Source: Astropecten irregularis
Lineage: Eukaryota > Echinodermata > Asteroidea > Paxillosida > Astropectinidae
Assembly: GCA_963971285.1 (NCBI GenBank)
Contig: OZ020244.1
Span: 28,954,001-29,018,000 of the forward strand
Length of the DNA stretch: 64,000 nucleotides
Direction of reading: 5' to 3'
A model generated the notes under the pieces. That model ran no database searches, had not been told where the DNA came from, and saw nothing but the letters and a program-made list of their open reading frames with translations. Made by a program: the position numbers and the translations under genes. The number at the start of each line of letters is the position of its first letter. Position 1 is the first letter of the stretch. This document shows, piece after piece, positions 61,701 to 64,000 of this stretch.

Positions 61701-63746
61701 TAAAATTGGTGGTAGCAAAGCAAAACCCAAGCTTAGCCTCAAACTAGGGGCGTTTACGAAATGGAGGCTCCGGCTCAGGCTCTAGCTCTGACATCCATGT
61801 GTTGAAAATATAGGTTTGTGGTTTTTCATTTAAGCCGAAACTTTGTTTCCCTTTTCAAACTAGATAATGTACTTCCGAACCACTACCAAAAGCCTCTACT
61901 TTTATAACCCGTTATCTTAGAATGGTCTCATGAAATGGAGCCGAAGCCGGAGCCGAAGCCGGAGCTGGAGCCGGAGCCGAAGCCGGAGCCGAAGCCGGAG
62001 CCGAAGCCGGAGCCGAAGCCGGAGCCTGAGCCTCTGTTTCGTATATACACCCTATGTTTCATACAGGCCCATAGCCTTTCAACCTGAAAAATAATGCTCA
62101 AACGATTCTTTGTTTAACGCTGATAGCAGACCAATATAAATCGAGTCCCGTGACTTGAACCAAACCCTAAACCGTCTTCTCAAATTTTTCCCATAGCATT
62201 TCTGTTTTATGTGTGTGCAAGTAAGGGAGGGTTCCTTTCAAATGCTTTTTTTTTGTACATTTTGTTTCAGTTTCAGTTTGCTTTTTTAATAATAATTATG
62301 TTCTTGTTTTTAATAAATTCGCCTTTCTTCTTTTTTTTCCCCTTTTTTTTCCCCTTTTTTTTCAGAAAGAAAACGATCTCATTTCTTTTTTCTCTCTCTG
62401 TTTGGCCCTCAAATGTTTTCTTTTTAAGGTCTCCTTTGCATCTGAATAAGCTGACTGGCAGCGGAATTTATTGCCGACGTAGCGAGCCACGAGGAAGAGG
62501 TCCAGTTATTATTATTTTGACACTCACTAGCCCCTCACTGATGAATACCGGGGTCCCAATCAAAATATCATTGTCACTTATTGATTCAGCAAGGTTCTGC
62601 AAATTATCTTCAGATGCCATCGGCAAAACTCGTCGTGAATTACCAGACATAAATTTTTTCTGCCAACGATACTTGGCCCGGCCGAGGCTGGGGCCAGGGC
62701 CGGGGCCGAGAACTGGGGCCCCAGTGAGAAAAAATAACTCCAAAATGTTGGTAGAATTGTTTGTGTTTTTGGGATTTTGGGTTGTTGTTGTTTTTTTCAT
62801 TAAAAAGATTTGTTTTTGTTTAATTGGTGGATGATGACTGAAAAGTAAACAAAATTAGAACAGTTTCTTTTTCCCTGTTCTTTTTTCATCTTAAGCAAAT
62901 CATTTCAGAAGAAATAGAGAAAGATAACTCATTCAAGACTAATATCATTCTATTTTTTATTTTCTATTTCTTTTTTAAAGGTCAATACAAGTAATAAACT
63001 GCTGCAAACTGCTCATCAGCCAAAATGACCTGAAATATATCAAATGCTTGAAGTTAGGAGGGCCTGACGCGTTTCGATCCTAGCAGGGTCTTTCTCAAAG
63101 GCTAAGTTTAGGGTTTAACTGCAGGGATGAGAATAACCAATGATAAAAAGGTCTGAAAACAGCTGACAGGGAGCATAAAAAGACTGAAATCTGAAAATCT
63201 CATCCCTGTAACTGGGGAACTGAACAAGAGAAGTCTGAATTGAATGCAGGAAGACCCTCTTTCCTGTGTCAGGATCGACCCAATTGCCATCCATTTGAAT
63301 ACCTCGGGGTGCCAATCACTAGACTCATTAAACCGTCGGCTGGCTGGGAATGTCATTTACCGCGGTGGCTTTTCAAATTAAAAAAAATAACAGCTCCGTG
63401 ACAGCTCCAGTTGATGAGAAAACGACTTACGCTTGACCAAGTCCATGAAAAGTCAAAGATTTTGCACACAACCCCCCCCCCCCTTTCTTTTTAATTTCTT
63501 CAGTGTTATTATTTTTGTATTTTTCAACGATACTGACCTCCGTTTTGGTGACTATTCCAGTGGGACTGCAGGATGAGGAATTCCCTACGCACTTGCTCTC
63601 GAAGATGCACCAGTCGCACTGGTACGCGTTGCCCACACACTTGATGCAGCTGGTGAAGGTGCTGCAGTCGTAGAAGTCAAAGTCGGTGCTGACGATGTCC
63701 AGGTCGGTCTCGGTGGCGCGGATGGACAGCTCCACGCGCAGGAAAC
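28649..63746 (-). CDS. PLXNA: Plexin A semaphorin receptor gene (5' partial), 24 coding exons
   Basis: Twenty-four exons join on the minus strand to a 1,265-residue open frame; every junction is GT-AG with compatible phase. Domains in order: second PSI (about 26-62), third PSI (about 182-235), IPT/TIG repeats (about 238-620), one transmembrane helix (about 625-648), then the cytoplasmic GAP with the inserted Rho-binding domain (about 887-975). The two arginine-finger motifs of plexin GAPs are present: [13 protein letters not shown] (815) and [13 protein letters not shown] (1119). Motifs such as LECKE-type juxtamembrane, [26 protein letters not shown] and [14 protein letters not shown] fit class A better than B, C or D. 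Plexin A is a cell-surface semaphorin receptor; ligand binding activates the GAP, which inactivates Rap GTPases in axon guidance and cell migration. Sema and first PSI exons lie right of the window. The gene is convergent with the NUAK gene. Confidence 0.95.
29225..29530. repeat. Degenerate tandem array of GGTGAAAATATTTTCC
   Basis: About eight irregular copies of a 30-40-base unit built on TCACTTGGGTGAAAATATTT and TCCC. The core GGAAAATATTTTCC is palindromic. It lies in the last plexin intron. Confidence 0.6.
29645..29832. mobile_element. MITE with ACAGTGGAATGCCACTATAA ends
   Basis: Left ACAGTGGAATGCCACTATAA then CGAACAC; right GTGTTCGTTATAGTGGCG then TTCCATTGT. 188 bp with about 27-bp inverted repeats. 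The interior again holds GTTCGTTACAGTGAAC. Confidence 0.75.
30020..30299. mobile_element. AGGGCTCGAA...TTCGAGCCCT element
   Basis: Left AGGGCTCGAATTTTG, right GATATTTCGAGCCCT. The interior repeats CTAGACC and GGTCTAGT. The right end stops about 15 bases from a plexin splice donor. Confidence 0.7.
30315..30468 (-). CDS. PLXNA: Plexin A exon: ISDQDM segment
   Basis: 51 codons, [40 protein letters not shown] to [24 protein letters not shown] is the vertebrate plexin A equivalent. The pyrimidine tract of the acceptor is a (CCTTCCAT)n simple repeat; the donor gtgggt lies next to a repeat. Confidence 0.95.
30470..30499. repeat. GGATGGAA simple repeat at a splice acceptor
   Basis: Three to four copies of GGATGGAA on the plus strand; on the minus strand it forms the pyrimidine tract of the ISDQDM exon. 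Confidence 0.85.
30827..31062. mobile_element. GGGGCCAATTTCAT MITE, copy 5
   Basis: Ends GGGGCCAATTTCATAAAACT and CTCTTTGAAATTTGCCCC. The interior matches copies 2 and 6. It lies 37 bases from the donor of the arginine-finger-2 exon. Confidence 0.85.
31099..31311 (-). CDS. PLXNA: Plexin A exon: arginine finger 2
   Basis: Encodes [40 protein letters not shown] and [19 protein letters not shown] to VI. The Arg of LPLRFWVN is the second catalytic arginine of plexin GAPs. Acceptor tccttgcag, donor gtagga. Confidence 0.97.
31402..31924. mobile_element. TTAAAGGTACAATACATGAT element, copy 1
   Basis: Left ttaaaggtacaatacatgat, right tatatgctccctttaa; about 523 bp. Near-identical over most of its length to 51323-51876. 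The interior (TTTCTGGATAAATACAGCAT) shows kinship with the TTAAAGGTAGTATCATAC family. Confidence 0.8.
32092..32261 (-). CDS. PLXNA: Plexin A exon: GAP helices before arginine finger 2
   Basis: Encodes [39 protein letters not shown] to HSWKSN plus two bases. It matches [21 protein letters not shown]. Acceptor ccattgcag, donor gtatta. Confidence 0.96.
32847..33028 (-). CDS. PLXNA: Plexin A exon: second half of GAP begins
   Basis: Encodes [20 protein letters not shown], then [20 protein letters not shown] and [35 protein letters not shown] is the plexin A signature here. Donor gtaatg. Confidence 0.95.
33115..33436. mobile_element. TTAAAGGTAGTATCATAC MITE, copy 2
   Basis: Left ttaaaggtagtatcatac, right gtatgatattacctttaa; 322 bp, with an internal deletion relative to copy 1 at the GATCTTTT region. 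Confidence 0.8.
33709..33857. mobile_element. GC-rich AATAGCG...CGCTATT element, copy 5
   Basis: Ends aatagcgctgcgcacttgcg and tagtgcggaacgctatt; TGACGTCA at 33832-33839. It is 55 bases from a plexin exon. Confidence 0.75.
33913..33988 (-). CDS. PLXNA: Plexin A exon: TDGxxxALVPKQ segment
   Basis: 25 codons, [25 protein letters not shown], plus one base. TDGSSVALVPKQ is the vertebrate plexin A counterpart. Acceptor cttctcag, donor gtaagt. Confidence 0.94.
34059..34207. mobile_element. GGGAGACTTTTGAGAACCGG element, copy 2
   Basis: Left aatgggagacttttgagaac, right gttctcaaaagtctcccatt. The arms continue with CTTCAAGTCAACAGCGCA and TGCGCTGTTGACTTGAAG; GC-rich centre. Confidence 0.85.
34453..34553 (-). 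CDS. PLXNA: Plexin A exon: Rho-binding domain, part 2
   Basis: Completes a split Glu and encodes [20 protein letters not shown] and [13 protein letters not shown]. It matches LEWRQGRxxRxILQDED...NDWKRLNTLAHY in plexin A. Acceptor ttcaacag, donor gtaagc. Confidence 0.94.
34747..34903 (-). CDS. PLXNA: Plexin A exon: Rho-binding domain, part 1
   Basis: 52 codons, [52 protein letters not shown]. It matches VPVKxLDCDTxTQxKEKxLD of the ubiquitin-like Rho-binding insert that binds Rnd/Rac GTPases. Confidence 0.95.
35567..35780 (-). CDS. PLXNA: Plexin A exon: arginine finger 1 to AITGE loop
   Basis: Encodes [40 protein letters not shown] and [13 protein letters not shown] to QQINYNVM. It is one of the best conserved plexin segments. 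Acceptor ccgttcag, donor gtaagg. Confidence 0.96.
35898..36125. mobile_element. GGGGGTTTACGAAATGGAGG hairpin element, copy 1
   Basis: Left GGGGGTTTACGAAATGGAGG plus CTCAGGCTCAGGCTT, right GAGCCTGAGTCTGAGCCTGA plus GTTTTGTAAACCCCC. 228 bp. Others at 42343 and 61748. Confidence 0.8.
36647..36912 (-). CDS. PLXNA: Plexin A exon: GAP helices before arginine finger 1
   Basis: 88 codons, [40 protein letters not shown], then [19 protein letters not shown] and RLLMR plus two bases. The junction with the next exon recreates LLMRRNES, the first arginine-finger motif of the plexin GAP. Confidence 0.96.
37228..37330 (+). mobile_element. tRNA-like repeat, truncated copy
   Basis: GTGGTTTCATGGGTTCTGAC, then AACGAACAAAGATAATTGAC, then GGGCTGGATAGCTCAATTAG. 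The tRNA-like unit is cut after its A-box region and runs into the minisatellite at 37328. Confidence 0.75.
37328..37548 (+). repeat. 18-bp minisatellite, about 12 units
   Basis: Unit ATGCTAACAGGTGTAACA with small variants (ACAAGTG, GATAACA). It keeps frames open on both strands, so the open frames here are repeat artefacts. It ends 16 bases before the donor of the first GAP exon. Confidence 0.92.
37565..37701 (-). CDS. PLXNA: Plexin A exon: start of the cytoplasmic GAP
   Basis: Encodes [34 protein letters not shown] to [14 protein letters not shown]...TxDL..IPFLDYxxYxxRxLFP is near-invariant in plexin A. Donor gtaagt lies only about 15 bases from an 18-bp minisatellite. Confidence 0.95.
38005..38230 (-). 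CDS. PLXNA: Plexin A exon: transmembrane helix and juxtamembrane coiled coil
   Basis: Encodes [20 protein letters not shown], then a hydrophobic run [12 protein letters not shown] followed by nine isoleucines and LCISY, then basic and coiled-coil sequence [20 protein letters not shown]. This is the single plexin transmembrane segment followed by the LQxQMxxLExxVAxECKE helix. The Ile run is encoded by an ATC/ATT triplet tract (38111-38143). Confidence 0.95.
38111..38143 (-). repeat. ATC/ATT triplet tract coding the transmembrane isoleucines
   Basis: On the plus strand gatgatgatgatgat, aataatgataat. It codes nine consecutive Ile in the membrane helix of plexin A. Confidence 0.9.
38788..38946 (-). 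CDS. PLXNA: Plexin A exon: IPT/TIG repeat 4
   Basis: 53 codons, [37 protein letters not shown] and on to FPEVT. It continues LEIQ of the previous exon into GxNL. The IGNxxC...TRLTCxPP pattern is the last plexin IPT domain. Donor gtcagt. Confidence 0.92.
39477..39960. mobile_element. Hairpin element with ~85-bp arms
   Basis: Left arm 39520-39612 (AAACTGTTTATCACTTCAAG, GATACAGCCATGTCTTGGC, TCACCATGTAGAATTTGA). Right arm 39815-39905 reads the reverse complement (AAATTCTACATGGTGATAGC, GCCAAGACATGGCTGTATC). It starts with GGGGTGTCCC and A-rich CGCAACAC, as in some Tc1/mariner-type ends. Confidence 0.7.
40112..40683. mobile_element. TTTAAAGGGCCTCTGCA element
   Basis: Left TTTAAAGGGCCTCTGCAATA, right CACTGCAGGAACCCTTTAAA; 572 bp with 17-bp imperfect inverted ends. 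No coding frame. Only copy in the window. Confidence 0.7.
40800..41060 (-). CDS. PLXNA: Plexin A exon: IPT 3 end and IPT 4 start
   Basis: 87 codons in phase 0 from [20 protein letters not shown] through [18 protein letters not shown] to LEILEIQ. GFILDDV corresponds to GFVMDNV of vertebrate plexin A. Donor gtgagg. Confidence 0.94.
41150..41580 (+). pseudogene. LINE 3'-end fragment
   Basis: An open frame (41152-41451) encodes [20 protein letters not shown], then [20 protein letters not shown] and HIFSFYF, the C-terminus common to CR1/L2/Rex-like LINE reverse transcriptases. After the stop come TATACGGCGCATTATAAATG and (ATT)n, a normal LINE tail. Truncated at the 5' side. Confidence 0.85.
41912..42005 (-). 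CDS. PLXNA: Plexin A exon: start of IPT/TIG repeat 3
   Basis: Encodes [20 protein letters not shown] and [14 protein letters not shown]...VxGxxLD is the TIG opening; family members have SGGTxxTVTGTNL here. Acceptor ttcatgcag, donor gtaggt. Confidence 0.92.
42153..42293. mobile_element. GGGAGACTTTTGAGAACCGG element, copy 3
   Basis: Left TTGGAGACTTTGGAGAACAG, right CCGGTTCTCCAAAGTCTCC; the centre holds GCGCGCATGCTCACATTTGC. About 141 bp. Confidence 0.8.
42343..42550. mobile_element. GGTTTACGAAATGGAGG hairpin element, copy 2
   Basis: Shares CGCAGGCTCAGGCTCAGGCT, GTCATCCATATGCTGAAAAT and CTTTTCAAACCAGAGAATCT with 35898-36125. The terminal bases are more decayed. Confidence 0.7.
42944..43184. 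mobile_element. GGGGCCAATTTCAT MITE, copy 6
   Basis: Ends GGGGCCAATTTCATAAAACT and AGTTTTATGAAATTGGCCCC, both intact; 241 bp. It runs in reverse orientation to copy 1 and is among the best preserved. Confidence 0.88.
43369..43533 (-). CDS. PLXNA: Plexin A exon: end of IPT 2
   Basis: Encodes [20 protein letters not shown] and on to [19 protein letters not shown] plus two bases of a split Ser. Acceptor tctgacag, donor gtgagt. It corresponds to the plexin strand ending in YxYxxDPxI. Confidence 0.92.
43741..44010 (-). mobile_element. tRNA-like repeat, copy 3 (full length)
   Basis: All parts of the 270-bp unit: the tRNA-like stretch with GGTTCGAGTCC B-box, the framing inverted words, and the arm ending AGAGGATACCGCTTTTTA. 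Confidence 0.8.
44330..44466 (-). CDS. PLXNA: Plexin A exon: start of IPT/TIG repeat 2
   Basis: Encodes [20 protein letters not shown], then [19 protein letters not shown] and ECKLI. SPxxGPxSGGT...GxNLDAG is a typical TIG opening. Acceptor ttggcacag, donor gtgaat. Confidence 0.94.
44911..45040 (-). CDS. PLXNA: Plexin A exon: end of IPT 1
   Basis: One base completes Gln, then [20 protein letters not shown] to QLPFKYL. Acceptor tttgcag, donor gtgagt after CTT. It matches the IVC...VRF strand region that closes the first IPT domain in plexins. Confidence 0.92.
45410..45558 (-). CDS. PLXNA: Plexin A exon: IPT/TIG repeat 1
   Basis: Begins [20 protein letters not shown] and ends SEYVVAT plus two bases. 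The start was chosen at ctctag because an upstream in-frame FFPKSG matches the family's xPxxGPxxGG. The pyrimidine tract ahead is a long C homopolymer (G run at 45572-45588 on the plus strand). Donor gtgagt. Confidence 0.92.
46165..46265 (+). repeat. Short LINE-tail-like scrap
   Basis: GCGCAGCGCTTTGTAATCG then AAGGCGCTATATCAAATAAC and (GGAT)n, resembling the 3' tail of the LINE pieces at 880 and 41150. Confidence 0.45.
46452..46722 (-). mobile_element. tRNA-like repeat, copy 4 (diverged)
   Basis: Same architecture as 43741-44010 with more substitutions; the B-box reads GGTTCAAATCC on the minus strand and the D-arm region has lost bases. Confidence 0.75.
46805..47104. mobile_element. CCCAATTTCATGGAATCCGT inverted-repeat element
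   Basis: Left CCCAATTTCATGGAATCCGT plus TACCG, right CGGATTCCATGAAATTGGG plus CCC. About 300 bp. The internal motif GGTTACGGTTAGC recurs. It ends like a distant relative of the GGGGCCAATTTCAT family. Confidence 0.7.
47703..47890 (-). CDS. PLXNA: Plexin A exon: PSI domain 3
   Basis: Acceptor cgtttacag, donor gtaagt. Encodes [32 protein letters not shown] and on to CPFASITD. The Cys pattern and the LYKC start are diagnostic of the third plexin PSI domain. A 9.2-kb intron separates it from the upstream exon. Confidence 0.94.
49746..50102. mobile_element. TTAAAGGTAGTATCATAC MITE, copy 3
   Basis: Left ttaaaggtagtatcatac, right gtatgatactccctttaa; 357 bp; strongly similar to copy 1, including the GATCTTTTAAAAGATC palindrome. 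Confidence 0.85.
51247..51954. mobile_element. TTAAAGGTACAATACATGAT element, copy 2, between ~77-bp direct repeats
   Basis: The element itself spans 51323-51876. Both flanks carry AAGAGGGTCAGACCC, TTTTGCAGAGGCA and TACTTTTCTTCTGTATT then GGAAGCTCCATT, as direct copies at 51247-51322 and 51877-51954 with about 10 per cent differences. Confidence 0.8.
52588..52660. repeat. GGAGGGCCTGA repeat fragment
   Basis: TTAGGAGGGCCTGAAGTTTC, GATGCTAGCTGGATCATTC, then the companion CATTTCAGGTCATCATT. Confidence 0.55.
53725..53860. mobile_element. PIF/Harbinger-like MITE with TAA target duplication
   Basis: Ends GGCCGTGTTCCAAAT and AATTTGGCACACGTACGGCC, flanked by TAA on both sides (53722-53724 and 53861-53863). 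136 bp. A 3-bp TAA duplication with GG...CC ends is typical of PIF/Harbinger. Confidence 0.75.
54868..55146 (-). mobile_element. tRNA-derived SINE with Meta-domain-like core
   Basis: Minus strand: tRNA-like head with B-box GGGTTCAAGTCC (near 55085), then TGGATTGGGTTTTCAGTCCC, CTGTGGGTTTTACCCGGA, GGTTTTCCCTCCCACCTC, and a 3' (ATT)n tail at 54868-54884. The GTGGGTTTT...TTTTCCCTCCCAC core resembles the central domain of metazoan MetaSINEs (from memory). Confidence 0.7.
55600..56065 (+). mobile_element. tRNA-like repeat split by a hAT-like element
   Basis: Left piece 55600-55669 has GGGCTGGATAGCTCAGTCGG to CCTGGTTCACATC; right piece 56024-56065 has TTCACATCCCGCCCCAGTCA and ATTTTTCATTGTTCACTTCC. 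Together they restore the tRNA-like repeat, with TTCACATC doubled at the insertion site. Confidence 0.85.
55670..56023 (-). mobile_element. hAT-like non-autonomous DNA element, copy B
   Basis: Ends TAGTCTGTG and CATAGACTAG with 8-bp target duplication TTCACATC (55662-55669 and 56024-56031). The interior is the reverse complement of copy A at 1600-1920 (for example GTGATAGACGCGCTTGCC). No transposase. Confidence 0.85.
57116..57209 (-). CDS. PLXNA: Plexin A exon: [10 protein letters not shown] segment
   Basis: Acceptor gattgtag, donor gtgagt. Encodes [20 protein letters not shown], then [11 protein letters not shown] and one base of a split Val. The plexin A family has DLPVNLSVVWNGNFVIDNP at this place. 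Confidence 0.92.
58101..58361. repeat. Large palindrome, ~115-bp arms, ~25-base loop
   Basis: Left arm GTAGGTTTGCGGGGACACCA, GGTTCTGAGAAGAACCTTAG, TGCTCTGTTCGTCCTCAGGA. The right arm reads back GGACGAACAGAGCATACTG, TACGGTTCTTCTCAGAACCA, CATGGTGTCACCGCAAACCT. A fold-back transposon is likely. Confidence 0.9.
58700..58804 (-). CDS. PLXNA: Plexin A exon: GYxC strand of the IPT-like domain
   Basis: 35 codons, [20 protein letters not shown] to SSLVCQPRE, donor gtaagt. It corresponds to the plexin A segment with GYEC...SSSLQCQ. The acceptor (tcacaaag) lacks a good pyrimidine tract, so the exact upstream edge is less sure, though the phase fits. Confidence 0.85.
59120..59670. mobile_element. 551-bp element with TAGTCTGGTTCCC ends and 9-bp duplication
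   Basis: Left TAGTCTGGTTCCCAGACC, right GGGCAGGGAACCAGAATA. Flanked by GGACAGAGG at 59111-59119 and 59671-59679. The interior has TTTTTACGGAAAATTCCGAA-type palindromes. No coding frame. Confidence 0.75.
59996..60185. mobile_element. TTAAAGGTAGTATCATAC MITE, partial reversed copy
   Basis: Ends CCAAAGTATGATATACTACC then TTTAA at 60185, and contains GTTAACATTTCTGTTTTGGT and CACCATCTTCATACCCTG; the other end is lost at about 59996. Confidence 0.75.
60429..60554 (-). CDS. PLXNA: Plexin A exon: linker/IPT strand after PSI 2
   Basis: A 42-codon exon between acceptor cggacag and donor gtcagt. Encodes [20 protein letters not shown] and on to TTANLPAPK. It aligns with the plexin A1 segment between PSI 2 and the next IPT strand (the NLPxP motif is conserved). 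Confidence 0.88.
60940..61070. repeat. GATGAGGACTAGAGCAG...AAACGTTGAGACC repeat
   Basis: CTGATGAGGACTAGAGCAGG, CGAAACGTTGAGACCTTAAT, then GGTGCTTCCGCAAACCGATC. A reverse-complement relative lies at 54745-54862 (GGATCGGTATGCGGAAACAC, GGTCTCAACGTTTCGAATAG). Confidence 0.65.
61543..61747. repeat. GGCTTGAGATACATGGCGAA repeat
   Basis: Matches 24958-25174 in AAGGGCTTGAGATACATGG, CATGTGACCCAATCCCTTCA and AGCCTCAAAC. Confidence 0.55.
61748..62053. mobile_element. GTTTACGAAATGGAGG hairpin element, copy 3, with GAAGCCGGAGCC expansion
   Basis: Shares GCGTTTACGAAATGGAGGCT, GACATCCATGTGTTGAAAAT and CTTTTCAAACTAGATAATGT with the other copies. Its right arm has expanded to about eight GAAGCCGGAGCC units (61937-62030). 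Confidence 0.8.
62054..63019. other. Plexin A intron with an unexplained long open frame
   Basis: Both strands are open over 62468-62800. The minus-strand reading has a GPGPGP stretch and then a less biased stretch ending next to a GTGAGT. I recognise no domain; see findings. Confidence 0.35.
63020..63105. repeat. GGAGGGCCTGA repeat fragment
   Basis: CCAAAATGACCTGAAATATA, AGGAGGGCCTGACGCGTTTC, GATCCTAGCAGGGTCTTTCT. Same unit as 3361-3484. Confidence 0.6.
63538..63746 (-). CDS. PLXNA: Plexin A exon: PSI domain 2
   Basis: Acceptor gtgtctcag, donor gtcagt. Encodes [20 protein letters not shown], then [20 protein letters not shown] and [11 protein letters not shown] up to TKTE. The cysteine spacing C-x5-C-x2-C-x6-C-x2-C-x6-C is a PSI domain. 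The exon starts with two bases of a split codon and ends in phase 0. Confidence 0.92.
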
Positions 63747-64000
63747 CTGAGACACAAGACAGGGTGAATCGGAAGGATTGACACACTGAAATGGAGATGA
63801 AATCTTCAACAGGAGGTGGTCGGATGTCCACGTCCACCGCTCGGAGGGAGGGAAATGGGAAAAACAGACTATTTCCTGCTTCCTTTTCTTGAAATTCATT
63901 ACAAAACAGCAAGCTTTAATAAATGGTGAGGTTCTGAGGGTGGAATCATGACCTGACACTCAATTTTGATGTTATGGGGTTCTATTTTAAACAGAACTTG

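Noticed and set aside
62211-62834. 207-codon plus-strand open frame
   Set aside because: Starts in poly-T derived Phe runs, has no recognisable domain, and lies antisense to the plexin gene.

Overview
The window is animal genomic DNA: long introns, GT-AG splice sites, dispersed short repeats and two large multi-exon genes lying tail to tail. The repeats (tRNA-derived SINEs, many small inverted-repeat elements, LINE 3' ends) together with a plexin A and a single NUAK kinase suggest a marine invertebrate. A deuterostome such as an echinoderm is my best guess; it rests on overall feel and was not tested.

Plus strand, 1387-15235: the 3' part of a NUAK-family (AMPK-related) Ser/Thr kinase gene. 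Five coding exons carry the kinase domain from just before the hinge to its end, followed by a long Ser-rich tail with two GILK motifs (PP1-beta/MYPT1 docking in vertebrate NUAK1) and a conserved C-terminal helix. The N-lobe exons (Gly loop, VAIK lysine) lie upstream of the window.

Minus strand, 63746 down to 28649: the 3' part of a plexin A gene in 24 coding exons. Splice phases agree at every junction and give 1,265 residues: second PSI domain, third PSI domain, IPT/TIG repeats, one transmembrane helix, and the full cytoplasmic GAP domain with its inserted Rho-binding domain and C-terminus. The Sema domain exons lie beyond the right edge.

Between the two stop codons lie 13.4 kb (15236-28648) with no recognisable gene, presumably 3' UTRs plus intergenic DNA. 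Introns and the intergenic part are crowded with small transposable elements. At least eight inverted-repeat families recur, including a family with GGGGCCAATTTCAT ends, a GC-rich family carrying TGACGTCA, a GGGAGACTTT family, a TTAAAGGTAGTATCATAC family, and a hAT-like family with 8-bp target duplications. A tRNA-like repeat has its tRNA unit near the 3' end, framed by inverted repeats. There are clear nested insertions, a 120-bp-arm palindrome, minisatellites, and several splice acceptors whose pyrimidine tract is a simple repeat.

Functionally, NUAK kinases are activated by LKB1 and regulate myosin phosphatase and adhesion; plexin A is a semaphorin receptor that switches off Rap GTPases. 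The sequence shows no shared regulation beyond convergent adjacency. No bacterial genes, CRISPR arrays or convincing functional RNA genes were found.
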